64,000 nt of DNA, from positions 35,578-99,577 of the forward strand of contig NZ_CP104168.1 of assembly GCF_029982035.1 (NCBI RefSeq). The letters run 5' to 3'. Positions 27,198 to 34,582 of this stretch are shown in pieces (within the stretch, counting starts at the first letter, position 1; each line of letters starts with the position of its first letter). A program made the translations under genes and the position numbers. The notes beneath the pieces are model-generated. The model made no database searches. It had not been told where the DNA came from and worked only from the letters and a program-made list of their open reading frames with translations. This DNA comes from Megaera polyxenophila. Its GTDB lineage: Bacteria > Pseudomonadota > Alphaproteobacteria > Rickettsiales > Rickettsiaceae.

Positions 27198-27683
27198 TTA
27201 TTGCTTTCTTCCTTCCAGTTTTTCAGGTTCTGTCGCAATAATTCCATTTCTTTTAAGTAGCCTTGCTGACTTCGCAACAAAAAAATGATGTATTGTAAGG
27301 TGGGATAAATCTTTATAATAAATATCTTCTACCAGTTTGTTACTATAAGGTGGGTTTGAGATAATTAAATCATATTTTTTATTGCCATAATTTAAGTTTT
27401 CAAAACCAGCGCAACTAATATTTAGCTTTGGATATTTTGCTACTAATATTTGGCTAGTGAGTAAATCCATCTCGACCGCATTCACCCTGCTATTATTGTA
27501 TATAGGCTTTGGCATGTTATCTAAGAATGCACCGATGCCCCGCTGCTGGCTCTAATATATCACCCCCTTTAAAACCTAGACGAGATAGCATTGACCACAT
27601 AAATTTTACCAGCAGCGATGGCGTATAATAGGCACTACTTGTGCTACTCTTAATAGATTCTATTTTTGCATCCGATAGAGAAT
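27198..27683 (-). pseudogene. N6-adenine DNA methyltransferase fragment, frameshifted
   Basis: Reading 27683 down: SSTSSAYYTPSLLVKFMW, GGDILEPAAG (SAM-binding motif I), a +1 shift in a G-run, then IGAFLDNMPKPI, YDLIISNPPYSNKLVED (catalytic NPPY) and KSARLLKRNGIIA. The frame is cut at 27238 by a 12-bp IS6-type end (27226-27237) and at 27684 by IS5. This resembles the methylase portion of large plasmid/ICE methylase-helicase proteins. Non-functional. Confidence 0.8.
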
Positions 27684-28789
27684 GGCTTTGTTGCACAAAT
27701 ATTAAGTTGCTAAAGGATTTAAGAAATTTCTGATAGAATTTAGGATATTGAAAAAATAATCAATTTTATAATGAGATCCCCAAAGAAAAAGCCGTTTAGC
27801 GATTCAAGAATAAATTCTAAGTTCAAAGTAAAAAATTGGCCAAAATATAACGATTCTCTGAGACGCAGAGGACGTATAGATTTTATGATATCAGAAAATT
27901 TGTGTGATGGTTGGCATGAAGACAATCATAGTAATAGAAAGACTGGAAGGCAGAAAACATATAGTGATCAGGCAATTATACAAGTTTTACAAATTAGATG
28001 TTTATTTGGGCTAAAATTACGACAGACACAAGGTTTTCTGGATTGTATATTTCAAATGTGCGGCTTAGATATTAAGTGTCCTGACTATACTACCATTAGT
28101 AAACGCAGTAAAAAGCTAAACATTAAATTTGAACCTGTGCGTAATGGAGAAGAAGTTAATCACGTTGCTATCGACTCTAGCGGTATTCAAACATATACCG
28201 GTAACGAATGGTTGGAAAATAAGCATGGCAAACAATATATTCGTAGAACTTGGAAAAAGATACATATAGTGGTCGATGATAAAGGTTTTATTGTAGCTAA
28301 TGCAACTACTGAGCACAATGTTGATGATAGATCCCAAGTTAGTGAACTACTGACAGATATTAATACCAAGGAATTTTTGGCTGACCCTGGGTATGATGGA
28401 GAAAGTATGTATCAATTTCTAAGAGGCAAAGGCATAAAACCAACTATTAGACCACCAAACAGCCACGCAGCAAGCCAAGCGGCGCATGTGAAAACAGAGC
28501 GCGATATAGAAGTTGAATATCAACAAGGCAATGGGTACCAAGCGTGGAGGGTAAAGAATAATTATGGTAGAAGGGAGAGTGTAGAAAATACATTCTTCAG
28601 GTTCAAGAGCTCTTTTGGCAGCCAATTTTTATCAAGGGGCATTGAAAATATGAAAAATGAAATAACAATTAAATGCCAGCTTTTGAACAAAATGTTTCAT
28701 ATTGGTAAACCAATCTCTGTGCGCACTTGTTAACAAATTTTTTTGGGTAAGGGTGAATACAGCCATAATTTGATTTGTGCAACAAAGCC
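27684..28789 (+). mobile_element. IS5-family element, complete
   Basis: 1106 bp, terminal inverted repeats GGCTTTGTTGCACAAAT at both ends, one intact transposase. The flanks (GAGAAT and AAGCTA) do not match, so there is no target duplication; one side is methylase, the other an IS200-B scar, indicating a deletion next to the element. Confidence 0.9.
27771..28733 (+). CDS. IS5-family DDE transposase (320 aa)
   Basis: Intact. N-terminal region with KLRQTQGFLDCIFQMCG; catalytic residues in VAIDSSGIQTY (Asp), FLADPGYDGES (Asp) and RRESVENTFFRFK (Glu, DDE with the typical Y-R-E signature). The C-terminus is KCQLLNKMFHIGKP. It is the only complete IS5 transposase in the window and could mobilise the partial copies nearby that retain both ends. 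Confidence 0.92.
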   Translation: MRSPKKKPFSDSRINSKFKVKNWPKYNDSLRRRGRIDFMISENLCDGWHEDNHSNRKTGRQKTYSDQAIIQVLQIRCLFGLKLRQTQGFLDCIFQMCGLDIKCPDYTTISKRSKKLNIKFEPVRNGEEVNHVAIDSSGIQTYTGNEWLENKHGKQYIRRTWKKIHIVVDDKGFIVANATTEHNVDDRSQVSELLTDINTKEFLADPGYDGESMYQFLRGKGIKPTIRPPNSHAASQAAHVKTERDIEVEYQQGNGYQAWRVKNNYGRRESVENTFFRFKSSFGSQFLSRGIENMKNEITIKCQLLNKMFHIGKPISVRTC

Positions 28790-28876
28790 AAGCTACTTCT
28801 CCTCTTGGTTAGTAACTCATAATACTAAAGTGTTCGCCTAAAGGCGAGGGTGTTAACCCTATCCCACTTAACTACA
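28790..28876 (-). mobile_element. IS200-B left-end remnant
   Basis: 87 bp identical to the leader end of lineage B (hairpin CGCCTAAAGGCGAGGG, ending CTTAACTACA before TAAA). The transposase part is gone, replaced by the IS5. Confidence 0.85.
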
Positions 28877-28930
28877 TAAATAAATTTGATCAAGTGTCAT
28901 GATACTAATTTGGGGTCAAAAGGCAAGTAA

Positions 28931-29233
28931 TTAATGGATAAATGTATTTTTCAACAAAATACCTACAATCAATAAACCAATAGCCATAATCCATTTTATA
29001 TTGATATTGATGGATTTTACTTCAGATTTGAGATCAGCAAATTCAGTTCTTAGCTCATACAATTCTGTTCTAAACTCGGTTCTTATGTCAGAAAAAGCAA
29101 GTGATAAATCATTTTTAGTAGCTAATTGGTCACTCTGGTCATTTATAGCATCTACAATTAGCTCAGCATGTTCTTCCGTGAAGCCATGTTGTGTGAATTT
29201 CTTTACTATTGCATGTGTATTTAATATAGCCAT
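28931..29233 (-). CDS. DUF1640-like coiled-coil protein with C-terminal membrane anchor (100 aa)
   Basis: The protein begins with NTHAIVKKFTQHGFTEEH, continues with AELIVDAINDQSDQLATK and a heptad-type segment (RTEFRTELYELRTEFADL), and ends in one hydrophobic helix (IMAIGLLIVGILL). This is the arrangement of bacterial DUF1640/CCDC90-like small proteins, common in Rickettsia. It should sit in the inner membrane with the coiled coil on one side; its role is unknown. It appears intact, with an unremarkable ribosome site, and stands alone between IS scars. Confidence 0.75.
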   Translation of the reverse strand: MAILNTHAIVKKFTQHGFTEEHAELIVDAINDQSDQLATKNDLSLAFSDIRTEFRTELYELRTEFADLKSEVKSININIKWIMAIGLLIVGILLKNTFIH

Positions 29234-29307
29234 ATAGTTTTTATTTTATCTGTATTAATAATTAATGAGCAAAAAACCTTAATATAAGTCTCCTTTAAAT
29301 TATTCAA

Positions 29308-29843
29308 AATAAAAGAAATCCCCGCCGCAAGCAGCGGGGTATTTTAGAATTTTAGAAAAAAGCTAACTGATGGTCGTCATGCAGTTTCTTATATTCCTTG
29401 CCTTGATTTTTTACGTATTTTCCTATCATATTCTCATTTCCATGCTTACCTACCGTACTTGTGAAATATCCATCAGTCCAAAATTCTCCGCCCCATAATT
29501 GTTTCTTAACCTGTGGACATAATCTGAATATTTGACGAGCCGTAACACTTTTAATTATCGTTACTATTTTTGTTACGCTATAAGTCGCTACAGATTGTAC
29601 TAAAAAATGTACATGGTCTTCATCAGTTCCTATTTCTAAAAATTTTATTTGATATCTCTTTTCTATCCCTAAACATACTTCCCTTAGCACTTGATCAACC
29701 GATACATCAAACACCGCTCGGCGATATTTTGCTGGAAATACCAGGTGATACAGTAAAACAGTAATATTGTGACTCTTGTGTATATATTTGCTCATCCCCA
29801 CATCTTACGCCGCAAGCGGCGGGGAATATACCCAAAAGAGATT
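29308..29843 (-). mobile_element. IS200-type element, lineage C, copy 2 (intact)
   Basis: Ends contain hairpins GCCGCAAGCGGC and CCCCGCCGCAAGCAGCGGGG. It is inserted next to the -10 region leader of an IS1634-like remnant (GGTTTA|AATCTC on its own strand). Confidence 0.85.
29352..29801 (-). CDS. tnpA: IS200-type transposase TnpA, lineage C (149 aa)
   Basis: Intact Y1 transposase with HUH motif DEDHVHFLVQSV and tyrosine region MIGKYVKNQGKE. It keeps Arg (RLCPQ) where the copies at 3236 and 63093 have a stop. The start may be MGMSKYIHK or the internal MSKYIHK two codons on, the latter being the start used in the other copies. Confidence 0.92.
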   Translation of the reverse strand: MGMSKYIHKSHNITVLLYHLVFPAKYRRAVFDVSVDQVLREVCLGIEKRYQIKFLEIGTDEDHVHFLVQSVATYSVTKIVTIIKSVTARQIFRLCPQVKKQLWGGEFWTDGYFTSTVGKHGNENMIGKYVKNQGKEYKKLHDDHQLAFF

Positions 29844-29984
29844 TAAACCTATTACATATTATAGCAATAACAAAAATTATGTCAAGCAAGAAATTGCATT
29901 TAGCCGTGTCTACACATATACAACAAAAAACCCTCTTTCCTAGGCGAATCCTAGCTTACAGCGATTTTTTAGGGCAAACTTCCG
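29844..29984 (-). repeat. 141-bp inverted repeat, left side of the rep-2 module
   Basis: Reverse complement of 31864-32004. It contains an imperfect palindrome (CTAGG-ATTCG-CCTAG) and a strong promoter pointing outwards. It is probably the 5' end of an IS whose transposase was removed by IS200-C. Confidence 0.8.
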
Positions 29985-29996
29985 ATATAAGGTTCT

Positions 29997-30032
29997 AAAA
30001 CGTCTTAAGCTACAACTTAAGGCGTTTTTTTT
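29997..30032. terminator. Bidirectional intrinsic terminator
   Basis: AAAACGTCTTAAG-CTACA-ACTTAAGGCGTTTTTTTT: 10-bp stem, 5-base loop, T-run on the plus strand and a shorter one on the minus strand. It closes the minus-strand winged-helix gene ending at 30113. Confidence 0.7.
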
Positions 30033-30112
30033 ATACCTTATAAGGTGAGTATAGAGGGGGAAATTAATAAAGTCAATATCTTTTCGAGATAAATATAACT
30101 TTTTTTCGATTT

Positions 30113-30421
30113 TTATTTTTTTAGATTGTATCTATTGACTATTTTAGAAATTTTAGATTGTTTTACTCTGCAACCAGTAAATACTATCCCTCTGCGTCCG
30201 ATATCTTCTATCATTCCATGTTGTTCTAGCTTAGAGATAGCATTTTTTATAGGTGTGTTAGTTACGTTAACCATTTGGCATAACTCTTTTATACTAATAA
30301 TAGAATATCCATCTATATTTACTCTGATTAACGCTTTTAGTACATTTTTTTGAGTTTTATTAAATAAAGCATAGTTATCAATAGCTTTATTAATTAATTC
30401 TAAATTTTGAAAATCAGTCAT
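30113..30421 (-). CDS. Small winged-helix DNA-binding protein (102 aa)
   Basis: The sequence YSIISIKELCQMVNVTNTPI then KNAISKLEQHGMIEDIG and RRGIVFTG follows the helix-turn-helix and wing pattern of MarR/GntR-like small regulators. It is divergently transcribed from the rep-2 gene across a 338-bp repeat-rich region. Such placement suggests a copy-control or rep repressor role; this is inference from position. The frame is intact. Confidence 0.6.
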   Translation of the reverse strand: MTDFQNLELINKAIDNYALFNKTQKNVLKALIRVNIDGYSIISIKELCQMVNVTNTPIKNAISKLEQHGMIEDIGRRGIVFTGCRVKQSKISKIVNRYNLKK

Positions 30422-30759
30422 ATATCTTACTAATATAATGATATTTTTTAATACTAACTGTGCTATATAATTGTTTTCTAGTTTTTTTCAATATTGATTT
30501 GACTAAACAAAAAAAACAAGCTAGCGTAGCGTATGTATTTTTATAAATACAATTACATTTAGTAGGTTATTATGAAAAAGTAGAAAAAGGTTAATCTGAG
30601 AATCTGAACAATTCTTCTAACGGAAAGTAGAGAGAGTTTTTTAAAGAAAAATACTCACAAAAACTCAAGACCTGAACAATCTTGAGAATAAGATGATATT
30701 GCCTAATAGTCAAGTGTTTTTCTTTAAAAATTACAAATTAATAATAATTTTTAAGGAAT
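30422..30759 (+). promoter_or_regulatory. Repeat-rich region between the regulator and rep 2 (candidate origin)
   Basis: No gene. It contains direct repeats CTGAACAATTCTT (~30606) and CTGAACAATCTTGAG (~30672), and an inverted pair TTAAAGAAAAATACTCAC (~30641) / GTGTTTTTCTTTAA (~30715) that would bring the repeats together. AT content is high. An iteron or rep leader function fits the location next to a plasmid initiator gene, but no known box was identified. Confidence 0.4.
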
Positions 30760-31809
30760 ATGGCAAAACAACAAGAGCAAAATTTCACTAATACAGAATT
30801 ATACCCAGACCAGCTAGGAAAACTCTACTCATTTAAGGAAGAGAAAGCCCGTTATCGTAAGAGTTATATTAACTGGGATAAAATCAAAAGAGCTAATAAA
30901 AAGATCAATCCCATCCGTCAAAAATCTTTTTTTCTTAGTGATAAAGCCAATAAATTACTTAGCATTATCGTAGCTAAGCTCCAAAAAAGTGAAAGAGTAC
31001 TCCTAAATCATAAATATATTTCTACATTTACGATTGTTGAAAGAAGACAGAATGTAAGAATTATCGAAGAACTAGCACATATATTAGATATTACTTATCA
31101 TAATTCTATTACTCATAATGACAAAAAATATCGTTATAGTTACGAGTTTAGTTATAAGGAGCAAAACCTTGAAAATATTACTTGTGTAGAAAATTCTGTC
31201 GGGACATTTATGTCGCAACAAAACGACCTTCTCTATATATATAAAGAAAATAAGAATATTGAAAATATAGATCTGGAATCTAATTTTTTACAAAATTCTG
31301 AAAGTTCTATTTGCCCTAAAAAAACTACAAGGATTAAAAAACGACTTCCTAATGAGAGGAAAAAGCCGACTAATGCCGAACTTAAGGCAAGAATTTATCA
31401 TTTTAACCAGTACAAAAAGCCTCAAGACCTAAAGCACCATTACCCGTTAACCAAGGAGGATGGCGATAAGTTACAAAGCCTTTCAGGGCGGGACTTTAGC
31501 CTAAATGCCATGAATGAGATACTCCTGGATATGTCAAAAAGGCTCGATAACATGTTTTGCTCCAAAGCTCAATTTATGGCGTATTTCGGTAAATGTTTGC
31601 GATTTGAGATGCGGGATAGCGTAAAAACCGGTAATGATAACTTCCGCATAAAAGCTAACGTATATCGGGAAGAGGTAAAGAAACCTAAGATAATCAATGA
31701 AGTAGCGGTAAAAGTATATGACTTAGAGAATAGAACCACCGATGGTTTTCAACTATTATCAGTTACTCTTGAAAATTTATTAGTAAAAAGTAAGGCAATT
31801 ACAGAATAA
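30760..31809 (+). CDS. Plasmid replication protein paralogue lacking the DnaA-N domain (rep 2, 349 aa)
   Basis: It shares with rep 1 the N-terminal block (YSFKEEKARYRKSYINW, ~29-45) and the central block (PQDLKHHYPLTKEDGDKL ... MAYFGKCL, ~222-286). The linker between is different and shorter. It ends after KANVYREEVKKPKII and an unrelated tail, so the ~200-residue C-terminus with the DnaA-N-like domain is missing. It could be a natural short initiator or a truncated gene. Together with the adjacent winged-helix gene it forms a second replication module. A hairpin overlaps its stop (31790-31818). Confidence 0.7.
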   Translation: MAKQQEQNFTNTELYPDQLGKLYSFKEEKARYRKSYINWDKIKRANKKINPIRQKSFFLSDKANKLLSIIVAKLQKSERVLLNHKYISTFTIVERRQNVRIIEELAHILDITYHNSITHNDKKYRYSYEFSYKEQNLENITCVENSVGTFMSQQNDLLYIYKENKNIENIDLESNFLQNSESSICPKKTTRIKKRLPNERKKPTNAELKARIYHFNQYKKPQDLKHHYPLTKEDGDKLQSLSGRDFSLNAMNEILLDMSKRLDNMFCSKAQFMAYFGKCLRFEMRDSVKTGNDNFRIKANVYREEVKKPKIINEVAVKVYDLENRTTDGFQLLSVTLENLLVKSKAITE

Positions 31810-31818
31810 CTGCCTTAC
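31790..31818 (+). terminator. Hairpin overlapping the rep-2 stop
   Basis: GTAAGGCA...TGCCTTAC, an 8-bp perfect stem with the stop codon in a 13-base loop. No clear T-run follows, so termination is uncertain. Confidence 0.4.
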
Positions 31819-31863
31819 CTACCTGAAAGTTGTCTACACTAAATCATGGGAGCTACATTGTAA

Positions 31864-32004
31864 CGGAAGTTTGCCCTAAAAAATCGCTGTAAGCTAGGAT
31901 TCGCCTAGGAAAGAGGGTTTTTTGTTGTATATGTGTAGACACGGCTAAATGCAATTTCTTGCTTGACATAATTTTTGTTATTGCTATAATATGTAATAGG
32001 TTTA
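31864..32004 (+). repeat. 141-bp inverted repeat, right side of the rep-2 module
   Basis: Inverse match to 29844-29984, with 1.88 kb of rep-2 module between. On this side the sequence continues into the first codons of a transposase, identifying the repeat as an IS 5' end. Confidence 0.8.
31963..31990 (+). promoter_or_regulatory. Consensus sigma-70 promoter of the IS1634-like remnant
   Basis: TTGACA (31963-31968), 16-bp spacer, TATAAT (31985-31990), both boxes perfect. It drives the truncated frame starting at 32022. The inverted copy lies at about 29858-29885 and points away from the rep module. Confidence 0.75.
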
Positions 32005-32021
32005 AATTTAGAGCTATATTT

Positions 32022-32064
32022 ATGTACGTAGACACTGCAACATACACTAGAAGCGGAAAAACAC
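32022..32064 (+). pseudogene. N-terminus of an IS1634-like transposase, cut by IS200-B
   Basis: Only MYVDTATYTRSGKTH remains before the IS200-B insertion. The start is reminiscent of IS1634/IS4-superfamily transposases of Rickettsia; family call is tentative given 14-15 codons. Confidence 0.4.
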
Positions 32065-32651
32065 ATCAATTACTACCGGCTAAAGCCGGTAGTTTGGTCA
32101 ACGCTTGCAAAGCGGATTAAAAGCGTAAACGCTAAAACTCAGATATTTTAAAATCATCTCTCTTATGATGCATTTCTTGTTCCTCTATGTATTTTTGTAC
32201 TTCATTTGAGTTCACATTACCAACCGTAACAACAAAATACCCCCCTAGCCCAGAGATGTTGACCCCAGTAGCGTTTTCTCAGTAATTCAAATTCTTGTAG
32301 TAATTTCCGACTGCTTTTTCCCTTAATGTATTGTACTGCCTTTGATACAGAAATACTCGGGGGTATTGACAGTAGTAAATGCACGTGATCTGGACTCATG
32401 CTGCCACTTGCTATGTCTATGTAATTTGCCGCACATATTTCTCTAATGATCTCTCTTGTTCTATCAGCTACTTGTCCTGTTAAAACCCTGTATCTGTATT
32501 TCGTACAAAATACTACATGGTACTTCAGATCATATATGCTGTGCGAACCTTTTCTATATTCCATAAGCTACTTCTCCTCTTGGTTAGTAACTCATAATAC
32601 TAAAGTGTTCGCCTAAAGGCGAGGGTGTTAACCCTATCCCACTTAACTACA
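32065..32651 (-). mobile_element. IS200-type element, lineage B, copy 5 (frameshifted)
   Basis: 587 bp, 3' of TTTA (TTTATTTA|TGTAG on its strand). Its left end is joined to an IS6 coding region and its right end to the IS1634-like start. Confidence 0.87.
32132..32564 (-). pseudogene. TnpA lineage B, frameshift in a C6/G6 run
   Basis: Normal to LWARG, then shifted by the same extra base as the copies at 12743 and 33203, losing the catalytic-tyrosine region. HUH motif DHVHLLL is present. Confidence 0.85.
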
Positions 32652-33008
32652 TAAATAAACCCAACTGCCATTTACTTTAATATAAGTTTCATCCATTCTC
32701 CAGCTCTTACCTACAGGCTTCTTATATTTTCTCACTCTCATGTCTATTAAGGATACAAACTTTATTACCCACCTTTGCAGCGTAGCGTGGTCTATTGTAG
32801 CACCTCTTATACTAGCCATTTCCTCTAAATCCCTATAGCTTAAGGAGAATCTACACTTCATGTACACAAACAACATTATTATCTCTGGTGAAGAACAAAA
32901 TCCTTTGAAATATTTGCGTAGTTTTGAAGAAATGTGAAATGGCATTTTGTTAATTTTTAACTCAGTATATCTAATTTAAACCTTGCTGGCAACAGGTGCG
33001 ACAGAACC
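32652..33008 (-). pseudogene. IS6-family element, copy C: 5' part
   Basis: The terminal repeat TGCGACAGAACC ends at 33008 and coding begins at 32945 with MPFHISSKLRKYFKGF, the only complete IS6 N-terminus in the window. It proceeds through the HTH (SLSYRDLEEMASIRGATI) and RMDETYIKVNG to SWVYL, then is cut at 32652 by IS200-B. It shows the uninterrupted ACTTTATTACCC site that IS200-A occupies in copy B. Confidence 0.85.
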
Positions 33009-33202
33009 TTAAAAGCTTTCTCTCTGCTAAAATTACTATCGCCGGTATTGAGAATATCCGTATAATTCAAAAAGGACAAATTATTGGTAGCAATAACAAT
33101 GCTTCTACTTTTGAGAATTTTAAAATGTTAATGGCAGTATAACGTCCAAAATCTGAGTTTTACTTCAAAAACACATTCCTCAAATATACATGCGACAGAA
33201 CC
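33009..33202 (+). pseudogene. IS6-family element, copy D: 3' end fragment
   Basis: Codes for KSFLSAKITIAGIENI and NASTFENFKMLMAV, then the terminal repeat. It is joined head-on to the copy C terminal end, so two IS6 ends abut: a scar of IS6-mediated rearrangement close to the centre of the window's symmetry (~33.4 kb). Confidence 0.8.
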
Positions 33203-33651
33203 GTATTTTGTACGAAATACAGATACAGGGTTTTAACAGGACAAGTAGCTGATAGAACAAGAGAGATCATTAGAGAAATATGTGCGGCAAATTACATAGA
33301 CATAGCAAGTGGCAGCATGAGTCCAGATCACGTGCATTTACTACTGTCAATACCCCCGAGTATTTCTGTATCAAAGGCAGTACAATACATTAAGGGAAAA
33401 AGCAGTCGGAAATTACTACAAGAATTTGAATTACTGAGAAAACGCTACTGGGGTCAACATCTCTGGGTTAGGGGGGTATTTTGTTGTTACGGTTGGTAAT
33501 GTGAACTCAAATGAAGTACAAAAATACATAGAGGAACAAGAAATGCATCATAAGAGAGATGATTTTAAAATATCTGAGTTTTAGCGTTTACGCTTTTAAT
33601 CCGCTTTGCAAGCGTTGACCAAACTACCGGCTTTAGCCGGTAGTAATTGAT
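33203..33651 (+). pseudogene. IS200-B copy 6, 5'-truncated
   Basis: Begins inside codon ~18 of tnpA (FCTKYRYRVLTG) right after the IS6 end and continues to the right-end hairpin. It has the G6 frameshift and Ala-to-Val change in the LWVRG segment. The left end and first codons are lost. Confidence 0.85.
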
Positions 33652-34342
33652 ATCCCCGAGGGGGACATTAAACACCCCTTGTCCACGTTATACCGAAAAG
33701 GATAAGGCTGATGATGACGTTGCGGCAATGGCAATAGATTCAACGGGACTAAAGCGCTTTGGTCGTGATGAATGGCATCAAGAAAAACACAAAGTTTCTG
33801 CAAAACGTAGTTGGCGTAAATTGCATGTATGCGTTGATGATAAACATTATATTCATAGTAGTGTTCTGACTGATCGCTTTGCAAGCGACGAAGGAACTAT
33901 AGATGATTTAATAACGCAAGTGACTACCGGCGCAAATCACCTATCTCTTGATGGAGCATATGATAGTAATGAGGTTTATGCTTTTCTCAAAAACAAGTTC
34001 CCTAATGCTAAAATCGTTATTCCGCCTGATAAAAATGCTATAGTACACGATAAGAATCATGATATTAGGAATCAACATTTAAAAGAGATACAAAAACATG
34101 GGCGAATGAAATGGCAAAAGGAAAATCAATATGGGTGTAGAAATATCAGCGAATTATCAATTCAGCGCAGAAAAAGAATATTGGGTAATCAGTTGCATGC
34201 AAGAGAATTTACTAGGCAAAAAGTAGAGACTATGATTGGCTCCGGAATTCTCAATAAAATGACTTCATTAGGTATGCCTCAAAGCTACCGTTGCACCTAA
34301 ATTTTCGAAAAATAGCGAAAGAGGGGGTAAAGAAACAAAGCC
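33652..34342 (+). pseudogene. Second IS5-superfamily transposase, N-terminally truncated
   Basis: About 200 residues with MAIDSTGLKRFGRDEWH (Asp), LSLDGAYDSNEVYAFL (Asp) and NISELSIQRRKRILGNQ (Glu), ending at 34300; the IS tail ...ACAAAGCC is at 34335-34342. This is a different lineage from the element at 27684. The N-terminus is replaced by the IS200-B end at 33651, and an IS200-A scar abuts the tail. Confidence 0.8.
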
Positions 34343-34421
34343 GGCTAGAATGAGCTTTAGCTTGATAGGCGACTTCTAGTCGCAAACATCAAACTTTCAT
34401 CTCTCAGATGAAAGTGGTTGA
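34343..34421 (+). mobile_element. IS200-A right-end remnant
   Basis: 79 bp matching the last codons of tnpA and the right-end hairpin CTTTCATCTCTCAGATGAAAG, slightly diverged (TAGGCG for TAAGCG, AACATC for AAGATC), so older than the six identical copies. Confidence 0.85.
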
Positions 34422-34582
34422 TATGAATTTTAGATAAATGTTGATTACTCTAGTTTTTTTGTTATTCTCTAAGTTAGTTTAGTAATTCGTGTGAATTGCA
34501 GTAAGCTACGGAATAATATTTAGCAAAGCTATAACTTATTATACCCTAAGGATATTATTTATAAGAGAGGAAATACTTAATC
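34422..34582 (+). promoter_or_regulatory. Leader of the giant NACHT gene
   Basis: AT-rich 161-bp stretch between the IS scar and the ATG. A ribosome site AAGAGAGGAAAT lies 10-20 bases before the start. No unambiguous -35/-10 pair was identified. Expression may depend on this short remaining leader. Confidence 0.4.
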
